Assembly: GCA_029268085.1 (NCBI GenBank)
Contig: JAJUHD010000073.1
Coordinates: 1 to 11,221 of the forward strand
Origin: Bacillota bacterium
GTDB lineage: Bacteria > Bacillota > Clostridia > Oscillospirales > Oscillospiraceae
Reading direction: 5' to 3'
Length of the DNA stretch: 11,221 bases
A program made the translations under genes and the position numbers. The notes under the pieces are model-generated. The model made no database searches. It saw nothing but the letters and a program-made list of their open reading frames with translations, and was not told where the DNA came from. This document shows positions 5,515-11,221 of the stretch, piece after piece; position 1 is the stretch's first letter; every line of letters starts with the position of its first letter.

Positions 5515-7785
5515 GTGCCTAAAGATAAGATAATCGAGGAATTGACGCACCAATACGGCAACTGGGTCGCTCAGGAGGGTACCGGAAAGTGCAAAGCCGC
5601 AGCCATGACTCAGGAGCTTTACCCGTATTCCGAGCTGTTTTCACCGATAAAGATCAACCATATGACAGTTAAAAACCGCCTTGTCATGGCTCCGATGGGA
5701 AACATTGATATGTGTGAGGAAACAGGCCGTCCCAACGACAAGATGATCCAGTATTTCCTCGCGCGCGCGAAGGGCGGCACCGGCCTTATCACATCGGGCC
5801 TCATACCCGTCAGCTACGGTATCGACAATTCCCTTATAGAGCTTGGGAACCTTACATATTTCCCCCGCATCGACCGCAGCCGCACCGTCTTTTGCGGCTG
5901 GCGCGATATTGCCCACGGCATACATAACTACGGCGCGAAGTTTTTCATTCAGCTCACAGCCGGAATGGGCAGAGTCGGCAACCCGCAATGTTTGATAACT
6001 CAGCACAAATTTCCTGTTTCGGCTTCCTTTAACCCGAACTTTTATATCACGCAGATCCCCTGCATGAGACTTTCGGACCATAAGCTGAAGAAGATAATCA
6101 AAAACGCCGGCCAGGCTGCGGCGGACGCTATGGCCGCAGACATAGACGGCGTCTATCTGCACGGACACGAGGGCTACCTGCTCGAGCAGGTTACAAACCC
6201 CGCCTTCAACCGCCGCAAGCTCGGCCGTTTTGCGGACTGGCAGGCCTTCGGCATCGATATGGTGAAGGAGATACGCCGCCGCTGCGGAGACCGTTTCCCG
6301 ATAATGTACCGCATTGACCTGTCGTTGGCCCTCAACGAGACTTATGGCGAGACGATGGATAAAGAAAAGAGCCTTAAAAAGTACAAGAACGGCCGCTCGA
6401 TCCAGATGACGCTGGACTACATGGACAATCTCGTCAAGGCGGGCGTCGATATCTTTGACGTTGACCTCGGCTGCTATGACAACTGGTGGCTGCCGCATCC
6501 CCCTGCATCAATGCCCGCAGGCTGCTTCCTTGACATTTCCCGCATCGTAAAGCAGCATTTCGCGGAGAAGAAAATACTTTCGAACGCCGGAGTCTCCGTC
6601 CCCGTTGTCGCCGTAGGCAAGCTGGGTTATCCCGATCTTGCCGAAAAGGCGCTGCGCGACGGCGACTGTGATATGGTCATGCTCGGGCGTCCGCTGCTTG
6701 CCGACCCAGATTGGTGCAACAAGGCCTATGCCGGCAAGGTCAGCGAGATCATCCCCTGCATCGGCTGTCAGGAAGGCTGCCTTAACGAATTTGTCGAGGG
6801 CGGCCATCCCCAGTGCGCCGTCAACCCGAGAACGGCCTTCGAGCACATTTATCCCGAAATTCCCGCGCCCGCAAAGGAGCCGAAACGCATTGCCGTCGTC
6901 GGAGCAGGCCCCGCGGGAACAACGCTCGCGCTTACTGCTTCCGCAAGAGGGCACAAGGTCGACCTGCTTGAGAAAACTGATAAAATCGGCGGCAAAATAA
7001 TCTCCGGCAGCGTACCTAAGTTCAAGTTTGACCTTGACAACTACCGCAAATATCTGGAGCGGCAGGTAGAAAACGCGTCTAAGGACGGCAGGATTAACCT
7101 TATTAAAAACTTTACCGCGACTACCGACTGGCTCAAGGAGCAAAAATATGACGCCGTAGTCTTTGCGGTAGGCACAAAGCCCGCAATCCCGCCGATTCCG
7201 GGAATCGACAAGGCTCCGACGATTGAGGCGACAGATCTTCTGACTCATCCCGATAAGCTCGGTAAGTCCAAGAGCGCTATCGTCATCGGCGGAGGCGTGG
7301 TTGGCTGCGAGACGGCATATTGGCTTGCATATGAGTACGGCCTCAAGGTCAGCGTTCTTGAGATGATGCCCTATTTTATGGACGGCGCCTGCACTGCGAA
7401 CCGAGGCCATCTTATACATTATCTGCATGATAAGGGCGTTAACCTGATAAACTGCGCAAAGGTGACGGGGTTTGAGGGCAATACAGTAAAATACCGCCGT
7501 AACGTCAGCAAGAACCGCCCTAATCCCTATGTGACATGGACGCCGATACTGCCCAAAAACGTCGAAAACCCCCTCGCGCCGAAGCTGGGCCCAGAGGAGG
7601 AGGATAGCAGCCTTGCTGCGGATATCATCGTTCTCGCGGCGGGAGGACATCCGGACGATTCGCAGTTCCTCGAGGCACAGCGCGAAAACGCGGCGCCCCT
7701 GCTCTACAACATAGGCGACAGCTTTGCAGGCAAAAGGGTCTTTGAAGCGGTTCAGGCGGCATACGCGCTCGGAACAAAACTTTAA
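5515..7785 (+). CDS. FadH/old-yellow-enzyme-type FMN/FAD/[4Fe-4S] oxidoreductase (putative ene-reductase)
   Basis: The 756-residue protein has the 2,4-dienoyl-CoA reductase architecture. An OYE-type FMN barrel (about 38-405) starts LFSPIKINHMTVKNRLVMAPMG, with HGHEGY (215-221; Y221 matches the FadH catalytic Tyr), a candidate catalytic His at H328, and the FMN-phosphate segment NAGVSVPVVAVGKL to MVMLGRPLLADP. A [4Fe-4S] site follows: C415-x2-C418-x3-C422-x11-C434. FAD binding is at 459-466 (AVVGAGPAG), and an NAD(P)-binding Rossmann motif is at 589-597 (VIGGGVVGC). Such enzymes use NAD(P)H to reduce activated C=C bonds. It is some 80 residues longer than E. coli FadH, with an N-terminal extension (1-38) and an enlarged loop (about 660-700). 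GTG at 5515 is chosen because GGAGGAG sits 7 bases upstream; TTG at 5491 precedes it. Aconitase X follows after 17 bases, suggesting consecutive pathway steps. Bile-acid (BaiCD-like) or dienoyl-CoA roles are possible but unsupported by context. Confidence 0.88.
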   Translation: MPKDKIIEELTHQYGNWVAQEGTGKCKAAAMTQELYPYSELFSPIKINHMTVKNRLVMAPMGNIDMCEETGRPNDKMIQYFLARAKGGTGLITSGLIPVSYGIDNSLIELGNLTYFPRIDRSRTVFCGWRDIAHGIHNYGAKFFIQLTAGMGRVGNPQCLITQHKFPVSASFNPNFYITQIPCMRLSDHKLKKIIKNAGQAAADAMAADIDGVYLHGHEGYLLEQVTNPAFNRRKLGRFADWQAFGIDMVKEIRRRCGDRFPIMYRIDLSLALNETYGETMDKEKSLKKYKNGRSIQMTLDYMDNLVKAGVDIFDVDLGCYDNWWLPHPPASMPAGCFLDISRIVKQHFAEKKILSNAGVSVPVVAVGKLGYPDLAEKALRDGDCDMVMLGRPLLADPDWCNKAYAGKVSEIIPCIGCQEGCLNEFVEGGHPQCAVNPRTAFEHIYPEIPAPAKEPKRIAVVGAGPAGTTLALTASARGHKVDLLEKTDKIGGKIISGSVPKFKFDLDNYRKYLERQVENASKDGRINLIKNFTATTDWLKEQKYDAVVFAVGTKPAIPPIPGIDKAPTIEATDLLTHPDKLGKSKSAIVIGGGVVGCETAYWLAYEYGLKVSVLEMMPYFMDGACTANRGHLIHYLHDKGVNLINCAKVTGFEGNTVKYRRNVSKNRPNPYVTWTPILPKNVENPLAPKLGPEEEDSSLAADIIVLAAGGHPDDSQFLEAQRENAAPLLYNIGDSFAGKRVFEAVQAAYALGTKL

Positions 7786-7802
7786 AAAGGAAGGGACGCG
7801 CA

Positions 7803-9083
7803 ATGGCAATCAAACTTACGGCGGAGCAGCAGGCTATCCTCGACGGCAAACAGGGCGAAGCGAAAGCCAAGGTGATGAAGACCCTTGTGATGTACGGCGA
7901 GACATTCGGCGCCGAAGAAATGGTGCCGATAACTAGCGAATACGGGCATCTTGTCACAAGCTTTGGTCTTTCCATGCTGGAACCGGTTTACCGGCTCAAC
8001 GACGAACTGATTGCCGGAGGCGCAGTTTCCAAACAAGCTTTCTCGGTCGATCCGAGACCGATAGACAGAAACATTCCGACAAATCTTCTCCAGAAGCTGG
8101 TTTTCAAGTTCATGTATTCGGCACAGGAGAGCTACGAGGAGCAGCTCAGAAAGCTTGGGCTCATGAACGAGGATGCCTTCACCTGCGCCTGCTATCTGGA
8201 CGAGGTCGGGAACAAGCCCAAGGAGGGCGACATTCTGAGCTGGGCGGAATCAAGCGCCGTCGTCTATGCGAACAGTGTCCTCGGTGCAAGATGCAACCGC
8301 AACTCCGGCATCATCGAGATGTTCGGCAGCATCGTCGGCTGCGTACCCTGTTTCGGCTTGCTTACCGACGAAGGACGCAGGGCAACATGGATAGTTGAAG
8401 TAAAGACGACCAAAAAGCCGGAGGCTCAGATACTCGGCAGCGCAATCGGCATCAAGGTCATGGAAGATGTGCCTTACATAAAGGGGCTTGACAAGTGGAT
8501 CGGAACAGATCTGAGCGACGCCGCCTGCTCCTATCTTAAGGACATGGGCGCAGCGACGGCTTCCAACGGAGCAGTCGGGCTCTACCACGTTGAAAATCTT
8601 ACGCCCGAGGCAGTTAAGCTCGGCGAGAGCCTTATTGCCGAGGGTGCAAAGACCTATGTTATCGACGATGCGGAGCTTGAGCGCGTCAAAGCCTCCTATC
8701 CCTGCATTTGGGCAAATCCGGACGCCGAGCCTAAGCTCTGCTTCGTCGGTTGCCCGCATCTTTCGCTTACACAGCTAAAGGAATGGACCGAAAACGTCCT
8801 CCGCGCGCTTGCGGAAAACGGCCGCTCCAAGGTCGCAATACCGACGGTTTTCACATCCCCGCCCGCTGTCATAAAGGCGTTTAAAGCGACTCCCGAGGCG
8901 GCAAGGCTCGCAAAAACCGGCGTCATCCTCTCATACATCTGCCCGCTCATGTTCATGAATAATCCGCTCTGCGGAAAGATGCCGGTAATTACAAACTCCA
9001 ACAAGCTGCGGACCTATTCCAGTTCCCGCTTCTACACCGACGCGGAAATTTTGGGGATCATCACAAAAAAGGAGGGCAGGTAA
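7803..9083 (+). CDS. Aconitase X large (catalytic) subunit, DUF521 family
   Basis: The 426-residue protein matches the aconitase X large subunit. It opens with LTAEQQAILDGKQGEA and a GETFGAEEMVPITSEYGHL segment (33-50). ANSVLGARCNRNSG (156-169) is the family's 'NSVxGAR-N' motif. VGCPHLSLTQL (315-325; C317) is the most recognisable block, and the C-terminus carries YICP (C380), NPLCG (C390) and MPVITNSNKLRTYS. The cysteines in these blocks are candidate ligands for the catalytic iron or Fe-S centre. Characterised relatives dehydrate mevalonate 5-phosphate (archaea) or cis-3-hydroxy-L-proline (bacteria); the substrate here is unknown. The subunits are encoded separately, as in archaea, not as the fused form. 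GGAAGG precedes the ATG. The gene sits 17 bases after the flavoenzyme, and its TAA abuts the small-subunit ATG. Confidence 0.9.
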   Translation: MAIKLTAEQQAILDGKQGEAKAKVMKTLVMYGETFGAEEMVPITSEYGHLVTSFGLSMLEPVYRLNDELIAGGAVSKQAFSVDPRPIDRNIPTNLLQKLVFKFMYSAQESYEEQLRKLGLMNEDAFTCACYLDEVGNKPKEGDILSWAESSAVVYANSVLGARCNRNSGIIEMFGSIVGCVPCFGLLTDEGRRATWIVEVKTTKKPEAQILGSAIGIKVMEDVPYIKGLDKWIGTDLSDAACSYLKDMGAATASNGAVGLYHVENLTPEAVKLGESLIAEGAKTYVIDDAELERVKASYPCIWANPDAEPKLCFVGCPHLSLTQLKEWTENVLRALAENGRSKVAIPTVFTSPPAVIKAFKATPEAARLAKTGVILSYICPLMFMNNPLCGKMPVITNSNKLRTYSSSRFYTDAEILGIITKKEGR

Positions 9084-9524
9084 ATGAGACAGTTTAAAGG
9101 CCGCGTTGTCGTCCCCGGCAGCGCAAAAGCCGAAGCCCTCGTTTCTCATACAGGCTTCAATACGCTCGCAAGCTTCCAGAAAGCCCTGATGTTCAAGGAT
9201 AAGAAGGCTAAATGCTCCGATCACGGAAACCATGAGCTTTTCGGGAGGCCTATGGCGGGCAAAGCCCTCTGCATCCCGCAGACTATCGGCTCCACAACCG
9301 GCGGTCTCATCCTGTTCGATGCCGCCAGCACGGGACTCCAGCCCGCCTGTCTGCTATTCTCCAAGCCGATCGACTCGCTCGCAGCCGCGGGAGCGATCCT
9401 CGCGGGCGTCTGGACCGGCGCGTCCATGCCCACGGTCGACTGCCTCGGCGACGAATTCCTTGAATTCGTACAGACCGGCGATACAATCAGCGTTTCTGAG
9501 GACGGGACCGTAACGGTCGGATGA
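9084..9524 (+). CDS. Aconitase X small (swivel) subunit, DUF126 family
   Basis: The 146-residue protein is the aconitase X swivel domain: beta-rich, beginning FKGRVVVPGSAKAEALV. It has SDHGNHELFGRPMAGKALC and then the active-site loop IGSTTGG (68-74). S70 is the expected substrate-contacting/catalytic serine in this family. The later blocks, PACLLFSKPIDSLAAAGAILAGVW, IPTVDC-like (here MPTVDC, about residues 114-119) and TGDTISVSEDGTVTV, are also typical. The GST-x-G loop looks more like the archaeal two-subunit type than the GRGSCSGS loop I recall for fused bacterial proline-type enzymes. The ATG follows directly after the large-subunit stop (TAAATG), with AAGGAGG inside the end of the upstream gene. 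This implies translational coupling and a 1:1 complex. Confidence 0.9.
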   Translation: MRQFKGRVVVPGSAKAEALVSHTGFNTLASFQKALMFKDKKAKCSDHGNHELFGRPMAGKALCIPQTIGSTTGGLILFDAASTGLQPACLLFSKPIDSLAAAGAILAGVWTGASMPTVDCLGDEFLEFVQTGDTISVSEDGTVTVG

Positions 9525-9579
9525 CGGAATAACTTCTTCCGAAATTATCCGAAAATACTTGTTTTTTATAGATACATAT

Positions 9580-9617
9580 AAAAAACAGGGCGTAATTATC
9601 AATTCGCCCTGTTTTTT
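9580..9617. terminator. Bidirectional terminator between convergent acnX small subunit and SDR gene
   Basis: A 13-bp perfect stem (arms 9580-9592 and 9605-9617, AAAAAACAGGGCG and its complement) has an AT-rich 12-base loop. The outer arm bases form runs of A on the left and T on the right, so each strand gives a GC stem followed by a U-tract. It lies midway between the two convergent stop codons. Confidence 0.92.
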
Positions 9618-9633
9618 GATTAATTAATTAGTT

Positions 9634-10644
9634 TTAGGAATCAGAAGCTCCGATCCGTCTGCATGCTCTAAGCCAGTTAACAGTATCGGCAACCGTTTCA
9701 CGGAACGGTCTGGGCTTGAAGCCCAGCTCTGTTTTGGCTTTTCTGTTTGAAAACAGCGAGTTTGACGAAAGCGTATATAGCGAATATGAGGTGAAAAGCG
9801 ATGTTTTTTTGTTCAGCTTGGAACAGAGTTCAAAAAAAGGTGCCGCCGCTTTCGCAAGCCAGAGAGGCAGTGTTACGGGTATCTTAACTCCGAGCGCCTC
9901 GCCGATGGCCCGTGCAATCACCGGAACCGGTATATAGTTGCCGGAGAGTATATAGCACTCGCCGCTTCTGCCGTTTTCGCAGCATGACAGTATGCCGTCG
10001 GCAACGTCGCGGACGTCTACAAAGTCATATCCGCCGGATACAATGGCAGGCAGCTTTTGGGCATCCAGATTTAAAAATAGTTCCGTCATCGGCGAACAGC
10101 CGTTGTCATAGGGCCCGATTATTCCGGACGGGTGAACTATTGACACATTAAGCCCGCCGGCTGCCGCCTTCAGCACATATGAGGTGGCTTCCGCCTTGGT
10201 TTTCGCATAGAAACCCTTTACCTTTTTTGAAGAGAATTCCCCGATCTCTGTCATGGTCATACCCTTCGGCAGCACCGGCAGAGCATGGACGGAGCTGACG
10301 TAAACAAGCTTTCTCACGCGATTTTCAACACAGAGGTCAACTACGTTTTTTGTCCCCTGAACGTTGATATTATATATGCTTTGCTGGTGGCCCGAAGCTA
10401 TCGAGACGACCGCCGCGCAGTGGATAACTATGAGTTCTTCTTCCGCCGAAGCAAAGAACGGGCGCAGAGTATGAATATCGGAGACATCTCCGAAACAGAG
10501 TTCCGTTCCGTAAGGCAGATGCCCGATAAGCTTATCTCCCGGAAGCACAAGGGCTCTTACCCGTTCTCCTCCTGAAACAAGTTTCTGTATAATTGTATTG
10601 CCAAGATGGCCGGTCGCACCGGTGACTAAATACAGTTTGCCCAT
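9634..10644 (-). CDS. Extended-SDR NAD(P)-dependent epimerase/dehydratase-type oxidoreductase
   Basis: The 336-residue protein is an extended short-chain dehydrogenase/reductase. The N-terminal nucleotide-binding motif is TGATGHLG (8-15) and an acidic FGDVSD lies near residue 51. The catalytic serine is in VYVSSVH (117-118), and the active-site Y146-x3-K150 is in FYAKTKAEA. SIVHPSGIIGPYD then lines the substrate pocket, and the C-terminus (FKPRPFRETVADTVNWL) has the family's usual end. It resembles the dihydroflavonol-reductase / 3-beta-hydroxysteroid-dehydrogenase / NAD-dependent epimerase group, so oxidation or reduction of a hydroxyl/keto group or sugar modification is possible; the substrate is not identifiable. 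The start at 10644 has AGAGGG 7 bases upstream, and MGKLYLVTGATG is the normal N-terminus. An in-frame extension to 10743 runs into the promoter. It is divergent from a TetR gene, which probably controls it. Confidence 0.9.
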   Translation of the reverse strand: MGKLYLVTGATGHLGNTIIQKLVSGGERVRALVLPGDKLIGHLPYGTELCFGDVSDIHTLRPFFASAEEELIVIHCAAVVSIASGHQQSIYNINVQGTKNVVDLCVENRVRKLVYVSSVHALPVLPKGMTMTEIGEFSSKKVKGFYAKTKAEATSYVLKAAAGGLNVSIVHPSGIIGPYDNGCSPMTELFLNLDAQKLPAIVSGGYDFVDVRDVADGILSCCENGRSGECYILSGNYIPVPVIARAIGEALGVKIPVTLPLWLAKAAAPFFELCSKLNKKTSLFTSYSLYTLSSNSLFSNRKAKTELGFKPRPFRETVADTVNWLRACRRIGASDS

Positions 10645-10714
10645 ACAGAAACCCTCTTTCCAAATATTATTTTTAAAATATTCCAACATAGCGTTGATTA
10701 TATTATCTAATGCT

Positions 10715-10743
10715 ATTATACTAACGTCGTGTATATTATTCAA
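10715..10743 (-). promoter_or_regulatory. Sigma-A-type promoter of the SDR gene
   Basis: On the - strand TTGAAT (10743-10738) precedes a perfect TATAAT (10720-10715) by 17 bases. The predicted start lies about 65 bases upstream of the ATG. A second TATAAT at 10702-10697 has no good -35. Confidence 0.6.
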
Positions 10744-10792
10744 CAGACACCTTTATATTAAGCGCAAGATAAAATACAGAGTACGGGAATGT

Positions 10793-10820
10793 GTTGACAA
10801 TTCTATAAAAGTTTACAATT
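10793..10820 (+). repeat. Short direct repeat GTTGACAATT / GTTTACAATT before the TetR gene
   Basis: Two 10-base copies (10793-10802 and 10811-10820, nine of ten bases identical) are spaced 18 bases start to start and end right at the GGAGAG ribosome site of the TetR gene. The first copy contains TTGACA and the second TACAAT. These look like -35 and -10 elements, but only 14 bases separate them, so a normal promoter reading does not fit. They may be operator half-sites; this is speculation. Confidence 0.4.
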
Positions 10821-10832
10821 GGAGAGAAATAC

Positions 10833-11221
10833 ATGAAAACAGATCGCAGAGTAACTTACACCAAGAAGGTTCTTAAGGAAAGTCTGCTCGAGCTTATACC
10901 GGAAAAGCCCTTAAACAAGATATCGGTTAAGGAAATTTGTGAGAAAGCCGATGTCAACCGCGCGACGTTTTATTCCCATTTCAGCGACGTCTTCGACATG
11001 CTTAACCAGATAGAAAACGATCTGTACGAGACAATACGGAGTTCTATTGACAAGGGTGGGCAGACAGGCGGCTTAATCGAGCTTCTGACGGAAATCTGTG
11101 TTGATATCAAGCGGAACGAAGCCATTTGCAAAGCGATTCTCAGTGAAAACGGGGATAAGGATTTTTTAAACCGGGTTTTGCTAGTCGCGCATGATAAGTG
11201 TATTTCTGAATGGAAAACGGC
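10833..11221 (+). CDS. TetR/AcrR-family transcriptional regulator (3' end outside window)
   Basis: The first 129 codons of a TetR-family repressor are present and the gene runs off the right edge. The N-terminus (MKTDRRVTYTKKVLKESLLELI) leads into a classic TetR helix-turn-helix at about residues 31-53 (ISVKEICEKADVNRATFYSHF), followed by the start of a ligand-binding helical domain (from about 60; LIELLTEICVDIKRNEAICKAILSE). The start at 10833 has GGAGAG 6 bases upstream. Divergent placement from the SDR gene suggests it represses that gene and itself in response to a small ligand. Its ligand and C-terminal subfamily cannot be judged from the visible part. Confidence 0.9.
   Translation, partial: MKTDRRVTYTKKVLKESLLELIPEKPLNKISVKEICEKADVNRATFYSHFSDVFDMLNQIENDLYETIRSSIDKGGQTGGLIELLTEICVDIKRNEAICKAILSENGDKDFLNRVLLVAHDKCISEWKT

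Noticed and set aside
5641..6498. Antisense ORF (285 codons) opposite the FMN barrel region
   Set aside because: Same reason: no family features, low-complexity shadow of a well-supported sense gene.
5515..7785. Bile-acid 7-dehydroxylation enzyme (BaiCD/BaiH)
   Set aside because: The domain layout is shared with these enzymes, but no other bai-like gene is present and the neighbour is aconitase X.
6508..7809. Long antisense ORF (433 codons) opposite the flavoenzyme gene
   Set aside because: It is a shadow of the GC-rich codons of the real gene. Its translation shows no recognisable domains and the sense strand encodes an unmistakable FadH-type protein.
10793..10820. CRISPR-like or tandem repeat array
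   Set aside because: Only two 10-base copies with an 8-base gap; far too short and few.

Overview
The window looks like chromosomal DNA from an anaerobic Firmicute, most likely a gut-type clostridium (Oscillospiraceae-like). The reasons are coding DNA of moderately high GC with AT-rich intergenic gaps, strong GGAGG-type ribosome binding sites, compact Rho-independent terminators, a strict-anaerobe-type hybrid cluster protein, and a small basic protein of a kind I associate with clostridia. The taxonomic call is inference; no rRNA or other marker gene is present. I see no tRNA, IS element, phage gene or CRISPR array.

Layout. (1) 1-1624, sulfur assimilation: the 3' end of an O-acetylhomoserine sulfhydrylase gene on the + strand, a hairpin terminator, then cysK (O-acetylserine sulfhydrylase) on the - strand. 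cysK has a clear sigma-A-type promoter and a possible CymR-like operator in its leader. (2) 1894-2153: a small, basic, uncharacterised 71-residue protein with its own terminator. (3) 2169-5360, a nitrosative-stress module: a Crp/Fnr-family regulator on the - strand, divergent from an operon of a two-cluster ferredoxin-like protein and Hcp (hybrid cluster protein). A perfect 16-bp palindrome lies in the divergent gap, next to the regulator's start. (4) 5439-9617, a three-gene operon on the + strand: a long FadH/old-yellow-enzyme-type FMN/FAD/[4Fe-4S] oxidoreductase followed by the large and small subunits of an aconitase X. It has a good promoter in front and a bidirectional terminator behind. 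(5) 9634-11221: an extended-SDR NAD(P)-dependent oxidoreductase/epimerase on the - strand, divergent from a TetR-family regulator that runs off the window edge.

How the parts may work together. The Hcp module fits known biology: Hcp reduces nitric oxide (and hydroxylamine in vitro), the ferredoxin-like partner could supply electrons, and the Crp/Fnr protein is placed to act as an HcpR-type NO/redox regulator. The OYE-AcnX operon is the least explained part. Aconitase X enzymes dehydrate hydroxy-acids, and FadH-type enzymes reduce activated C=C bonds. Together they suggest a two-step 'dehydrate, then reduce' pathway that turns a hydroxy-acid into its saturated product and disposes of reducing equivalents. 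The substrate cannot be read from the sequence.
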